NCBI GenBank assembly: GCA_910588695.1
Contig: CAJUOV010000017.1
Location: forward strand, 1-31,169
DNA from: an uncultured Christensenellaceae bacterium
GTDB taxonomy: Bacteria > Bacillota > Clostridia > Christensenellales > Borkfalkiaceae
DNA: 31,169 nucleotides
Direction of reading: 5' to 3'
The translations under genes and the position numbers were made by a program. Every line of letters begins with the position of its first letter. The stretch's first letter is position 1. The notes below the pieces were generated by a model, which searched no databases, was not told the DNA's origin, and saw only the letters and a list, made by a program, of their open reading frames with translations. Positions 14,643-23,346 of the stretch are shown piece after piece.

Positions 14643-14648
14643 ACGGTT

Positions 14649-15428
14649 ATGATTTCATACGATACGTTTTTACACTATCTCGAAAGCGGCGTGATTCCGA
14701 AGCTCAATTTCTTTTACGAATCGAAAGAATATGCCGTCGAAAGAAAGGAAGACGAGAACGGCGTAGTTTGTTTCGTCTTTGCGAGAGAGGACGGAGAGCC
14801 CGAAATATTCGATACGGCGGAAGAACTTTCACGCTCGGTCTCCGTTTCGTCGCAATCCCTCGGCGAAATATGGCGGCTGATCAAGCCGATCGGAAACGAT
14901 ACCCTGACCGACGAGGACTACATCACTTTGCGCTACGAGGATCGGTTCGGCAAAATCGTAAACTCCGCTTCCGGAACGGCGGAAACGCATGAACGGTATC
15001 TCACGCGTTATTTCTTTCCCACCCTCATTCTGGGAATACTCGTGATCTTTTCGTTTTTAATGTGTACTTTATTTATCGATAAACTGAGCTGGACGTTCTT
15101 TGCGATCGCCGTTTCCTCCGTTGTAGCTGCGTTCTGCGTGTTTCAGATTATTCTGTTCAGCAACACGCGTAAATTCAGACGGGGAAATCCGCGTGCTCAG
15201 CTCTTTCTTTTGAACAGCGGCGCGGTCATTCTTACCGCGCGCAACGAGTATTCGATCCCCTACGATCAGATCACTCGTCTCGACACGGAAGCGGGGCTTA
15301 CAATCGTTACGCTCAACACGGTCTATCTGTTCACTCCCAATCACGGCGAAGATATCACAGATGCCCTCAAAACCATCTACGAAGAAGAAAAATCACTGAA
15401 AAAACGAATATTCGCAAAAAAGAATTAA
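14649..15428 (+). CDS. two-TM membrane protein of unknown function
   Basis: This 259-residue protein has an N-terminal soluble domain of about 120 residues, two TM helices (FPTLILGILVIFSFLMCTLFI and WTFFAIAVSSVVAAFCVFQIILF), and a C-terminal domain of about 90 residues that reads like a PH-type/YcxB-like beta domain (FLLNSGAVILTARNEYSIPYDQITRLD...GLTIVTLNTVYLF). The domain call is tentative. Its promoter lies so close that the mRNA is probably leaderless. The gene ends at a bidirectional terminator facing rsmI. Confidence 0.7.
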   Translation: MISYDTFLHYLESGVIPKLNFFYESKEYAVERKEDENGVVCFVFAREDGEPEIFDTAEELSRSVSVSSQSLGEIWRLIKPIGNDTLTDEDYITLRYEDRFGKIVNSASGTAETHERYLTRYFFPTLILGILVIFSFLMCTLFIDKLSWTFFAIAVSSVVAAFCVFQIILFSNTRKFRRGNPRAQLFLLNSGAVILTARNEYSIPYDQITRLDTEAGLTIVTLNTVYLFTPNHGEDITDALKTIYEEEKSLKKRIFAKKN

Positions 15429-15452
15429 AGCGGCAACCATGCCGCTTTTTTT
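15427..15452. terminator. bidirectional terminator
   Basis: Stem AAAGCGGCA (15427-15435) with TGCCGCTTT (15440-15448), then a run of T. It separates convergent genes and overlaps the stop codons of both. Confidence 0.85.
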
Positions 15453-16260
15453 ATTCTCGGAAATCCAGAACTTCCTGATATACTTCGTTTTTAGAAGTTC
15501 CCCTGTCGCGGCAAACCGCTTTGATCGCCTCTTTTTTGTCGAACCCTTTCCGCATATAGTGCGCGACGTGCTCCCTTACGCTCAATGCGTTGAGGGGGTT
15601 TTCCCTTTCCTCCGCGCCCTCCACGACGAGCACGTATTCCCCGCGCTTCTCGCCCGCAAGCCCCGCCGCAAGATCGAACGGGATCACCTCTTCGTGTATC
15701 TTTGTGATCTCGCGCACCGCACAGGCGGCGCGGGAACCGAAAATTTCGTACATGATTTTGACATAAGCGTCCACATCCTGCGGCGCAACGTGAAATATCA
15801 GCGTTTCGCGCGCGTCGCGGTAACTTTCCAGAACCCGTCTCCTCTCTCCCGCCTTATCGGGAAGAAAACCGAGAAAGGTAAACTTTTCGGAGGAAAACGC
15901 CGAGAGCGCGAGCGCGCTCACAAACGCGCACGCCCCGGGGATCACCGTATACGCCTCGCCCGCTTCTCTCAGCTTTCGCGCGACAACCGCTCCCGGATCG
16001 GAGACGACGGGCATGCCCGCATCCGAGACGACGCATATGTTTTTTCCTTCTCGGGAAAACGCAATGATTTTTTCCGCCGCTTCTCTCTCGTTGAACTTAT
16101 GACAGGCAAACAGCGGCTTTTTGATCTGATACGCTGTAAGCAGTTTTAAGGTGTGACGGGTATCCTCGCAGAAAACCGCGTCCGCCTCTTTTAAGGTTTC
16201 GAGCGCGCGCAGCGTAATATCTTTGAGATTCCCGATCGGAGTTGCGACGAAATATATCAT
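15451..16260 (-). CDS. rsmI: 16S rRNA (cytidine-1402 2'-O)-methyltransferase RsmI
   Basis: A 269-residue tetrapyrrole-methylase-fold enzyme that methylates the ribose of C1402 in the 30S decoding centre. Hallmarks are the N-terminal YFVATPIGNLKDITLRA, CEDTRHTLKLL, VVSDAGMPVVSDPG, and IPGACAFVSALALS. The start at 16260 overlaps the yabB stop as ATGA; the much longer in-frame reading from 16449 is antisense-like and has no site. It is the last gene of the holB-ricT-yabB-rsmI cluster, the same order as holB-yaaT-yabA-yabB-yazA-yabC in Bacillus. Confidence 0.95.
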   Translation of the reverse strand: MIYFVATPIGNLKDITLRALETLKEADAVFCEDTRHTLKLLTAYQIKKPLFACHKFNEREAAEKIIAFSREGKNICVVSDAGMPVVSDPGAVVARKLREAGEAYTVIPGACAFVSALALSAFSSEKFTFLGFLPDKAGERRRVLESYRDARETLIFHVAPQDVDAYVKIMYEIFGSRAACAVREITKIHEEVIPFDLAAGLAGEKRGEYVLVVEGAEERENPLNALSVREHVAHYMRKGFDKKEAIKAVCRDRGTSKNEVYQEVLDFRE

Positions 16261-16928
16261 AAATCCTCCTTTCCGTTCACGATTTCGTTCAATATGCGCA
16301 CGCCCGCTTTTGCGCCCTTTTTCGCCGAGATGAGCACGAGATAGGGATCCCGCCCCGCTTTGCCCGAGACGAATTGCATGAGCTTGGGCTCCAAGCCCGC
16401 CGCATGCAGCGTGCATACAACCTCCGCGGCACGGTCGGCGCGGTGACACAAAACAAAACGACCGCCGAATTTAAGACAGCGTTTTGCGGCTAAGACAAGC
16501 TCGTCCAGAGAAAGGGACAATTCCTTTCTGCACACCGCTTTTTTCGGATCGGCATTCTCGAACCCCGCGTTTTCAAAGGGCGGATTACAGAGGATCAGCG
16601 AAAATTTCTCGATATAGTTTGCGGGAATTTCCTGCAAACGCATCCATTCGACTTTCATTCTTCCGTTTAAGCCGTTCAGATTTATCGATTCGGCGCACAA
16701 TGCGCAAAGCTCCTCTTGCGCCTCGAAAAAGGTAACGGAAGAAACCCCCTCGTTCTCCGCGTAAAAATTCAGACCTACGACTCCGCCGCCCGCGCAGAAA
16801 TCCGCGACAACCTCCTCTTTGCCCGCCGAAACAAAACGGCTCAACAAAAAGGAATCGGACGTGAATCTGTATTTATCCGTATCCTGCACGATTCGATAAC
16901 GTTCGTTAAGATAATCGATTGTTTTCAT
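16257..16928 (-). CDS. yabB: YabB/TrmN6-family SAM-dependent methyltransferase
   Basis: A 223-residue N6-adenine methyltransferase of the tRNA1(Val)(A37) TrmN6 (YfiC/YabB) family. VVADFCAGGGVVGL is the SAM-binding loop and LCNPPFEN the catalytic NPPF motif. The N-terminus ERYRIVQDTDKYRFTSDSFLLS is typical and fixes the start at 16928. There is no visible ribosome site, and the ATG follows the ferredoxin terminator by about 20 bases, so how it is expressed is unclear; read-through is the simplest explanation. Its stop overlaps the rsmI start. Confidence 0.88.
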   Translation of the reverse strand: MKTIDYLNERYRIVQDTDKYRFTSDSFLLSRFVSAGKEEVVADFCAGGGVVGLNFYAENEGVSSVTFFEAQEELCALCAESINLNGLNGRMKVEWMRLQEIPANYIEKFSLILCNPPFENAGFENADPKKAVCRKELSLSLDELVLAAKRCLKFGGRFVLCHRADRAAEVVCTLHAAGLEPKLMQFVSGKAGRDPYLVLISAKKGAKAGVRILNEIVNGKEDL

Positions 16929-16945
16929 TACGAAACGATTTGCGT

Positions 16946-16973
16946 ATGAAAAAAGCGCGGCAAGCCGCGCTTT
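16946..16973 (-). terminator. terminator after ferredoxin
   Basis: Stem AAAGCGCGGC (16952-16961) with GCCGCGCTTT (16964-16973), with six T on the minus-strand side. Confidence 0.8.
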
Positions 16974-16989
16974 CTTACTCTCGCCCGAC

Positions 16990-17160
16990 TCAGTCGGTAG
17001 TAATCGCACCCACAGGGCAACCGTCTTCACACGCGCCGCAGTCGATGCATGCTTCGGGATCGACAACGTAAGTCGCATCGCCGGGAGCGATCGCGCCTAC
17101 GGGGCAGGTATCCGCGCAAGCGCCGCAGGATACGCACTCATCGGAAATTTTATGTGCCAT
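16990..17160 (-). CDS. 2[4Fe-4S] ferredoxin, 56 aa
   Basis: The 56-residue translation begins MAHKISDECVSCGACADTCP and repeats the motif as CIDCGACEDGCP, giving two CxxCxxCxxxCP clusters of the classical clostridial ferredoxin. It is a small soluble electron carrier for pathways such as pyruvate:ferredoxin oxidoreductase and hydrogenase. The ribosome site is GGAGG and the gene has its own TATAAT promoter and a terminator. It lies between ricT and yabB, where Bacillus has yabA, which makes its position notable. Confidence 0.95.
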   Translation of the reverse strand: MAHKISDECVSCGACADTCPVGAIAPGDATYVVDPEACIDCGACEDGCPVGAITTD

Positions 17161-17190
17161 TGGTGAAACCTCCGTCTCTGAAATTATTTA

Positions 17191-17219
17191 TATTATATCA
17201 TAACCGTATGCAATAGTAA
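17191..17219 (-). promoter_or_regulatory. ferredoxin promoter
   Basis: On the minus strand a clear TATAAT lies about 35-40 bases before the ferredoxin ATG, with TTTACT 17 bp upstream as a weaker -35. The boundaries given are approximate by a few bases. Confidence 0.55.
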
Positions 17220-17238
17220 AGAGTTTTTATGCAAATTT

Positions 17239-18090
17239 TTAATCTTCCGAAGAATTATCCGCTTCCTCTTTTTCCTGTCCCCTGCGGAAGCTGATCTTAT
17301 CCACGGGAAAATCGCGGTAGACAAAATTGTTTCCGTCCTTTTCGATCTTAACGCGCACTTCCATTTTAAGCATATTCACGGAGACGACCATACCTTTTCC
17401 CTCGGGCGTTGAAACGCTCGAACCGATCTTGGGCGTTTTTTTATACGCGTCCGCATAATAGTCGTTCTCGTAGGAGAGACAGCACATAAGTCTGCCGCAC
17501 AGACCGCTCACCTTTCCGGGGTTGAGCGAAAGTCCCTGATTCTTCGCCATCTTGATGCTTACCCGCCTGAATTCGGGCATACAGCCCGCGCAGCAAACTT
17601 CTCTGCCGCAGGGCGCGACGCCGCCGAGAATCTTCGTTTCGTCGCGCGCGCCGATCTGTCTGAGTTCGATTCGGGTATGGAACGTCGAAGCAAGATCTTT
17701 GACAAGCTCGCGGAAATCCACTCTGCCGTCCGCGGAAAAACTGAACACCACCTTGCTCCCGTCGAACGAAAATTCGCAGTCCACGAGCTTCATGTCGAGC
17801 TTATGCTCGCGGATTTTTTCTTTGCAGAGCCTCATCGCTTCGGGGCGGCGTTCCGAATTGGTCTTTCTCATCGCTTCGTCCTTTTCGGACGCGGGACGCA
17901 CGATCTGCTTCAAGGGAGCGACAAGTTCTTTATCGTCCACTTCGCGCTCGGGTTCTTCGACGACAGCGTATTCGTTTCCCTTGGCGGTCTCTACGATAAC
18001 CCCCTGTCCCTTTTGCAAACTGTATTTTCCCGCGCTGAAATAATAGGGTTTATCCCCTTTTTTGAACCTGACTACGACAACTTTTGCCAT
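17239..18090 (-). CDS. ricT: PSP1-domain protein RicT (YaaT)
   Basis: A 283-residue protein with the PSP1 domain and the conserved cysteines: CGREVCCAGC (Cys161, 166, 167, 170) and LCGRLMCCLSYE (Cys198, 203, 204). In B. subtilis YaaT/RicT forms the RicAFT complex, which carries [4Fe-4S] clusters and stimulates RNase Y-dependent mRNA processing and the phosphorelay. The acidic C-terminal tail is a common variation. The start at 18090 has AGGAG in front; it lies 18 bp inside the end of holB. holB-yaaT is one of the most conserved pairs in Bacillota. Confidence 0.93.
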   Translation of the reverse strand: MAKVVVVRFKKGDKPYYFSAGKYSLQKGQGVIVETAKGNEYAVVEEPEREVDDKELVAPLKQIVRPASEKDEAMRKTNSERRPEAMRLCKEKIREHKLDMKLVDCEFSFDGSKVVFSFSADGRVDFRELVKDLASTFHTRIELRQIGARDETKILGGVAPCGREVCCAGCMPEFRRVSIKMAKNQGLSLNPGKVSGLCGRLMCCLSYENDYYADAYKKTPKIGSSVSTPEGKGMVVSVNMLKMEVRVKIEKDGNNFVYRDFPVDKISFRRGQEKEEADNSSED

Positions 18091-18992
18091 TTTGCTTTCT
18101 CCTCTAAAATTTTCAATCCCAACGTATACAGGCACTGACGCAGAGACGCGTTGAAACGCGCGCCCCGTTCCGCCTCGCGGATATAGCGCGCCGCCGCAAG
18201 CAAAGCCCCCTCGTGATAATCCGCCGCAAGCGTTTTTACCTTCGCTCCTTTAAGAGACGCGAACCGCTCCTGTCCCGTGCGATAGAGCAACAGATCGCGC
18301 GCCGTCAGCGAAAGCGCCGCAAAGAGCGCATTCTTATCCTTGATCTTCTCCGCTTCACGGCAGAGTTTTTCGAGCTCTTCCCCCGCGAACAGCCTCTCGG
18401 CAAAGCGGAAATTCTCCCCGCCCGCAAGCAATTCTTCCGCAAGGGCGTACACGCCGCCCGAAGCGGCGGCAGCGCGCGCCGCTTCCTTTTCCGCCCCGTG
18501 GTTACGCACGAGCGCAGACATAATCTCTTCTTCCCCGAACGGGGGAACAACGATCTTTCTCACGCGCGAGAGAACGGTGGGCAGCACCGCCCCCTCTCCG
18601 GACGCGCCCAAAAGAAAGTATACCCCCTGCGGAGGTTCTTCTAAAATTTTGAGCAACTTATTCTGCACAAGCTGCGACGCAGTATCGAACGCGTCGAATA
18701 CGAAGAGCTTTTTTTCCTCTTCGACGGGAACGAGAAGACTCTCGTCGATCACGCGAGCGGCGTCCTCTACGGTAAACTTTGCTCCCGCGCGCGGCAAAAC
18801 GATGCAATCCGAAAAACTCTCCTCTTCGATGAGCGCGTTGCGCCTTGCGTTATCCGCGCCGAAAAACGCCTTGGCGCACTCTTTCAGGAGCGCGCGCAAA
18901 TTCTTGGCGTCGGGAAACACCATGAGCGTAGAGAGAGAGACCTCCCCTTTCATCGAACGGTATGCGTTTGTGGAATGCAGCAAAGAAATCAT
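18072..18992 (-). CDS. holB: DNA polymerase III delta' subunit
   Basis: A 306-residue clamp-loader subunit that with gamma/tau and delta loads the sliding clamp. It has the AAA+ fold without a Walker A motif, as expected for delta', with the family segments FVFDAFDTASQLVQNKLLKILEEPP and PTVLSRVRKI (an SRV in place of the usual SRC). The start at 18992 overlaps the decarboxylase stop as ATGA and begins MISLLHSTNAYRS; the longer in-frame reading from 19142 lies within the decarboxylase and is rejected. The N-terminal region is short compared with E. coli HolB. Confidence 0.87.
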   Translation of the reverse strand: MISLLHSTNAYRSMKGEVSLSTLMVFPDAKNLRALLKECAKAFFGADNARRNALIEEESFSDCIVLPRAGAKFTVEDAARVIDESLLVPVEEEKKLFVFDAFDTASQLVQNKLLKILEEPPQGVYFLLGASGEGAVLPTVLSRVRKIVVPPFGEEEIMSALVRNHGAEKEAARAAAASGGVYALAEELLAGGENFRFAERLFAGEELEKLCREAEKIKDKNALFAALSLTARDLLLYRTGQERFASLKGAKVKTLAADYHEGALLAAARYIREAERGARFNASLRQCLYTLGLKILEEKAKWQKLS

Positions 18993-20224
18993 TTTCGCTC
19001 CGTGTAGACCGCTATTTTTCCGTCTTTCAGTCCGAATACGTGCACGGCGCGCTCCAGCCGCGCCGCCGCTTCCTGCGTGATCAGCTCCCCCCGCGTCACG
19101 ACGGGCAGAGAGGGCGGAAAAATCCCCGCCTCCTCGGCGCATACTCTTCCGACCGCCTCAAAGAGCGGAAGATATTTGACTCGATCGAATTTTCCGCATT
19201 CCTTTTGCAGAATGCGCTCTCCGCTTTTCTGGCAACGGGCGGGATATTTTTTCAACAACTTACCGAGGCGTTTGAGGTCACTCTCTTTCGTACAGGGAGA
19301 TAGGTAGAACATCAAATAGTTTCCGTCGTTGAACTCGGGATATACGCCGCGCGACTCAAAATACGACTGTGCTTTTTCGGCGTCGTTTCCGTAATAATAG
19401 AGTAATTTCGACCAGTCCTCGTTTTTTACCGCGCCCGTATCCGACTTGAACCGTATTGCCGCCGCTTCGATTTTTTCGTTACGGGGAAAGAGAAATGCGT
19501 TCTCTACGCTTGCAAGAATAGGATACGAGGGAGATGTCGTATGAAAAAGCCTTACCCCCTCTCCGAGCAAATCCGACCAAGCGGAAGTCTTTGCGCTGAC
19601 CGCCGCCCCCTGCGTGAACGCGGGCAGCGATTTGTGAGCTCCGTCCGCCCACATATCCGCATAGTTTCCCGCGTAATGCTCGCCGAAATGCAGATGACTG
19701 CCGTGCGCGCCGTCGATCACAAACGGTTTATTCTCCCTCGCGCACAATTCTTTCGCAAACGCAAGCTCCGGAAAAAAACCGTAATAATCGGGCGAAGTCA
19801 ATAAAAGCGCGTCCGCCCGTTCCAACGCGGTTCCGATCTCTTCCCGCGAAGGTTGCTGCGGAATGCCCGCCCGCATACGCGCAGGGAAAAATTCGCATCC
19901 GAGCCCTAAGAGCCGACAGCCTCCCTTGACGCTCGGATGGGAAAAAGGCGAAAGCGCTATCCGTTCGATCCCTTTCTCTTTTAAGGCGTAAAGCATGGCA
20001 TGCACGCCCGAAGTGCTTCCGTCCGTCAAAAAAAAGGTGCGGTCAGAACCGAGCTTTTCCGCAATCTCCTCTTCCGCCTCTTTGATCACGCCGTGCGGAG
20101 AGAATAGATTGTCCGAATAGCTGAGCTCGGTTATGTCCGCGCCTGCCCGTTTATGCCCCGGAGTATGAAAGGAGATATGCTTCTTCTGCCTGCGGAGCAT
20201 TTCCGAAATCTTTCCGCAAATCAT
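18989..20224 (-). CDS. Orn/Lys/Arg decarboxylase family PLP enzyme (YaaO-like)
   Basis: A 411-residue fold-type I PLP enzyme. The Schiff-base lysine lies in DGAHKSLPAFTQGA, with DGAHGSHLHF just before as the cofactor-binding Asp and an N-terminal ISFHTPGHKR. It is shorter than the 470-490 residues usual for YaaO-type enzymes, because the C-terminal domain is reduced. It should decarboxylate arginine, lysine or ornithine for polyamine synthesis; the substrate cannot be told. The position upstream of holB matches yaaO of Bacillus. The ATG overlaps the stop of the preceding membrane protein. Confidence 0.88.
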   Translation of the reverse strand: MICGKISEMLRRQKKHISFHTPGHKRAGADITELSYSDNLFSPHGVIKEAEEEIAEKLGSDRTFFLTDGSTSGVHAMLYALKEKGIERIALSPFSHPSVKGGCRLLGLGCEFFPARMRAGIPQQPSREEIGTALERADALLLTSPDYYGFFPELAFAKELCARENKPFVIDGAHGSHLHFGEHYAGNYADMWADGAHKSLPAFTQGAAVSAKTSAWSDLLGEGVRLFHTTSPSYPILASVENAFLFPRNEKIEAAAIRFKSDTGAVKNEDWSKLLYYYGNDAEKAQSYFESRGVYPEFNDGNYLMFYLSPCTKESDLKRLGKLLKKYPARCQKSGERILQKECGKFDRVKYLPLFEAVGRVCAEEAGIFPPSLPVVTRGELITQEAAARLERAVHVFGLKDGKIAVYTERK

Positions 20225-21135
20225 TGCGCCGTCCCGTAGGTTCTTACAAGATAGGCGAGGAAGTTGACGGTTTCGTATTTCAAATCCCCTTCCCGCGTTC
20301 CGTTATCGAAAATACAGAGCGCGACGTCTTTATTCGACTGAACGGTCATACCCTCTTCTTCGACGGTGTAATACACGAGCGGCGTCAGATTGAGCGCGTT
20401 CATCGAAAAACCGACGGTATGCGTTTTGATCTCCGTCGTACAGGTGATATAAGTGAGCTTATCGCCGACCGCCTGCGCGACGGAAAAATAGTCCTCTTTC
20501 AGCTTTTTCAGACGTTTGGCTTCTTCCGCGATCCCCGCTTCCTTCTTTGCGGAGGAGCGGAAACGCTTATCGCTTCCGTTCCGCGCCATAAACGTCTCGC
20601 GCACTTTGCCCGCGTCCGGCTCTTCGCCCGAAAGCGTTTCGCCGAAAAACGCGGAGAGATAGGTTTTACAGTCCGCGAGGAACTGTTCGGGATCGAGAAA
20701 GATTCCGAATCTCTCCCGCTCCTCTCCCGCATAATCCATAAAGCTGAGAAGGGTGGATTTTTCCTTTCCGTTCTCGTCCGTCTCTCTCACGTCAGAAACA
20801 AACATCACCCGACCCTCTCCCGCCGAACGCCGCGCAGTAAACACCGAATTGCCGTAAAGCCCGCTGCTCTTGAACGATTCGCTTCCCGTATTGAGAATAT
20901 CGTAACCGAACACCTTTTTATCGAGCAGATTGTTTTCGAGCAGACCGAAATCCCTGCCCGTGTTCAAGCCGTCGTAAGCGTAAACGTAAAAGGTCTGTCC
21001 GTCCGTCGCACGCGTTGCGATCATTACGAAAAACAAGCAGAAGAATACCGCCGCGAGCGCAATCGCCCCGAGGATCTTCAACCAATCGTATGACAGCATG
21101 TTTGCAAGCCGTTGTTTGGTAATCCGTGCGTCCAT
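20221..21135 (-). CDS. single-TM extracytoplasmic protein of unknown function
   Basis: A 304-residue protein with a cytoplasmic start, one TM helix (about 20-42: LKILGAIALAAVFFCLFFVMIA), and a large extracytoplasmic part with no recognised domain. AAGGAAATT serves as ribosome site. It lies 57 bp after lysS, and its stop overlaps the decarboxylase start, so it belongs to this operon. A helical charged stretch (about 190-215) precedes a beta-rich end. Confidence 0.6.
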   Translation of the reverse strand: MDARITKQRLANMLSYDWLKILGAIALAAVFFCLFFVMIATRATDGQTFYVYAYDGLNTGRDFGLLENNLLDKKVFGYDILNTGSESFKSSGLYGNSVFTARRSAGEGRVMFVSDVRETDENGKEKSTLLSFMDYAGEERERFGIFLDPEQFLADCKTYLSAFFGETLSGEEPDAGKVRETFMARNGSDKRFRSSAKKEAGIAEEAKRLKKLKEDYFSVAQAVGDKLTYITCTTEIKTHTVGFSMNALNLTPLVYYTVEEEGMTVQSNKDVALCIFDNGTREGDLKYETVNFLAYLVRTYGTAQ

Positions 21136-21192
21136 AATTTCCTTCTTTGTATCCGCTGAATTTGTCCGTGATTTTTATGCAAAAACGCAAAC

Positions 21193-22686
21193 CTATTTCT
21201 TGGGTTTCATTGTGGGGAAGAGCAACACGTCTCTGATCGAGGGGCTGTCCGTCAACAACATGATGAGGCGGTCGACGCCGAAGCCCAGCCCGCCCGTGGG
21301 GGGCATGGCGTGTTCGAGCGCGTCCAGAAAGTCTTCGTCCACTTCGGCGTTCGCCCCGCTCTTACGCTTCTTTTGCGCCTGCTCCTCCATACGCTTTCTC
21401 TGATCCACGGGATCGTTGAGTTCGGAGAATGCGTTGCCGAGTTCCATTCCCATTGCAAAATATTCGAACCGTTCGGTCATCTCGGGATCGTCGGGCTTTC
21501 TCTTTGCAAGCGGAGAGATCTCTACGGGATAATCGTAAATAAAAGTGGGATCGATAAGATGATCCTCGACAAAGCGATCGAAGAATGCGGCAAGCACATA
21601 TCCCTTACTCTTCTTTCCCTCTTCGAGCGCCACGCCCTTTTCGTTTGCAACTCTCTGCGCCTCTTCGTCTGAGGAAATCGCGGAAAAGTCCACGCCCGAA
21701 TATTCTTTGACCGCCTCGGTCATCGTCATGCGTTTCCATACGCCGAAGTCGAGTTCATGCCCCTGATAGGTAAATTTGGTCGATCCGAGCGTTTCGAGCG
21801 CAACCGTCTTATAAAGGTCTTCGACGAAATCCATTACGCTCTTATAATCAACGTAGGCGGTATACACCTCGACGGAAGTAAATTCGGGATTGTGCGAAGA
21901 ATCCATGCCTTCGTTGCGGAAAATTCTTCCCATTTCGTACACTTTTTCGAATCCGCCCACGATGAGACGTTTGAGATAGAGCTCGGTTTCTATTCTCAAA
22001 TACATATCGAGATCGAGCGCGTTATGGTGCGTTTTGAAAGGACGGGCGTCCGCGCCGATTTCGAGCGGCAAAAGAATGGGCGTATCCGCTTCGATATAAC
22101 CGTGCGAATCGAGATAACCGCGAATGCTCCCGATGATCCGCGCACGGCGGAAGAACGTCTTTCTCACGTCTTCGTTCATGATGAGGTCGATATGGCGGAG
22201 TCTGTATTTCATGTCTACGTTCTGCAAACCGTTGTGTTTTTCGGGCAGAGGCAGAAGCGCCTTGGAGAGCATTTCGAGGCTTGTCGCGTGAACGGTCACC
22301 TCCCCCGTCTGCGTTTTGAACACAAAGCCCCTGATCCCCACAACGTCGCCGATGTCGAAGTCTTTTTTGTAAGCGGTATAAACGTCTTCGCCTACGTCCT
22401 GACGGGTGATATAGACCTGAATCTGTCCCTCGCGGTCCGAGACATGCGAAAAGGAAGCCTTGCCCATCACGCGGCGGGACATCAGTCTGCCGGCAATGCA
22501 CGCCTCTTTCCCCTCCCATGCTTCAAAGTTCCCTTTGAGAAGAGCGGAATCCGCGCTCACGGGAAAGCTCGTTTTTTTGTAGGGATCGTTCCCCTCGCTC
22601 TGCAATTTCTTTAATTTTTCGCGGCGGATGAGCGCCTGCTCGTGCAACGCTTTTTCTTCCGCTTCAAAAATTTCGTTCTCTTCCAT
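21193..22686 (-). CDS. lysS: lysyl-tRNA synthetase, class II
   Basis: A 497-residue class IIb synthetase that charges tRNA-Lys. An OB-fold anticodon-binding domain lies at about 55-150. Motif 2 is FRNEGMDSSHNPEFTSVE and motif 3 GLGFGVDRLIMLLTD near the C-terminus. Length and motifs are normal. Ribosome site GAGGAG; 25 bp after greA, and probably cotranscribed from the greA promoter. Confidence 0.97.
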   Translation of the reverse strand: MEENEIFEAEEKALHEQALIRREKLKKLQSEGNDPYKKTSFPVSADSALLKGNFEAWEGKEACIAGRLMSRRVMGKASFSHVSDREGQIQVYITRQDVGEDVYTAYKKDFDIGDVVGIRGFVFKTQTGEVTVHATSLEMLSKALLPLPEKHNGLQNVDMKYRLRHIDLIMNEDVRKTFFRRARIIGSIRGYLDSHGYIEADTPILLPLEIGADARPFKTHHNALDLDMYLRIETELYLKRLIVGGFEKVYEMGRIFRNEGMDSSHNPEFTSVEVYTAYVDYKSVMDFVEDLYKTVALETLGSTKFTYQGHELDFGVWKRMTMTEAVKEYSGVDFSAISSDEEAQRVANEKGVALEEGKKSKGYVLAAFFDRFVEDHLIDPTFIYDYPVEISPLAKRKPDDPEMTERFEYFAMGMELGNAFSELNDPVDQRKRMEEQAQKKRKSGANAEVDEDFLDALEHAMPPTGGLGFGVDRLIMLLTDSPSIRDVLLFPTMKPKK

Positions 22687-22711
22687 ATCTCTTCTCCTCG
22701 TTCCGTGCGGA

Positions 22712-23179
22712 TCAGTTGATTTTCAGAATCTTCAGTTTATACTCGCCGTCGGGAGCCTTTACGGAGACGGTCTCGCCCTTTTTGTGGTGCAGAAGCGCGA
22801 CGCCGACGGGGGACTCGTTGGAAACGATCCCTTTCATCACGTCCGCCTCGGTAGTACCCATGATCGTATAGACGGTCTCCTCTTGAAGATCGTCGTCGTA
22901 AACGGTAACGACGGAACCGATGTGAACGAGCGAATTATCCTCGTTCTCCTCGATGATTTCCGCATTGCGGATTTTATATTCCAGTTCGACGATTTCCCCC
23001 TCGTTCGCCGCCTGCTCGTTGCGCGCCGCATCGTATTCGGCATTTTCCGAAAGGTCGCCGTGACTGCGCGCCTCCTGAATGCGTTCCACGATCTCGGCAC
23101 GTTTTACCCGCGTGAGATAGTCGAGTTGTTTTTTGGCGGCGTCTAAGCCCTCTTTCGTCATGTAAAACTTGTCTGCCAT
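22712..23179 (-). CDS. greA: transcription elongation factor GreA
   Basis: A 155-residue factor that enters the RNA polymerase secondary channel and promotes cleavage of backtracked RNA. The N-terminal coiled coil contains RSHGDLSENAEYDAARNEQAAN with the conserved acidic tip (GDLSENAEY), and the C-terminal FKBP-like domain ends PDGEYKLKILKI. The start at 23179 has AGAGGAGAAGT. It is the first gene of the greA-lysS operon. Confidence 0.97.
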   Translation of the reverse strand: MADKFYMTKEGLDAAKKQLDYLTRVKRAEIVERIQEARSHGDLSENAEYDAARNEQAANEGEIVELEYKIRNAEIIEENEDNSLVHIGSVVTVYDDDLQEETVYTIMGTTEADVMKGIVSNESPVGVALLHHKKGETVSVKAPDGEYKLKILKIN

Positions 23180-23226
23180 ACTTCTCCTCTTTTTTTGCGT
23201 TTTGACGCGTTTTTTAATAAAGACGA

Positions 23227-23254
23227 CCGTGATTTCCCGCACGGGAAACCACGG
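23227..23254 (-). promoter_or_regulatory. hairpin in the greA leader
   Basis: A 13-bp near-perfect stem (23227-23239 with 23242-23254) lies in the roughly 85-nt leader between the greA promoter and its ribosome site. A short TCTTT follows it. It could be an attenuator or an mRNA-stabilising element. Confidence 0.45.
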
Positions 23255-23271
23255 CAACGCTCGATATTCGG

Positions 23272-23300
23272 ATTATACCTCTTTTTTTCGGAATTGTCAA
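23272..23300 (-). promoter_or_regulatory. consensus promoter of the greA-lysS operon
   Basis: On the minus strand TTGACA (23295-23300), a 17-bp spacer and TATAAT (23272-23277), a full consensus match. Confidence 0.9.
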
Positions 23301-23346
23301 CGTTCTTTTGCGTTTTATCTGATTTTTCCGCGAAATTTCAAACAGA

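Noticed and set aside
15439..16149. Plus-strand open frame of 236 codons
   Set aside because: Antisense to rsmI, which has clear family motifs.
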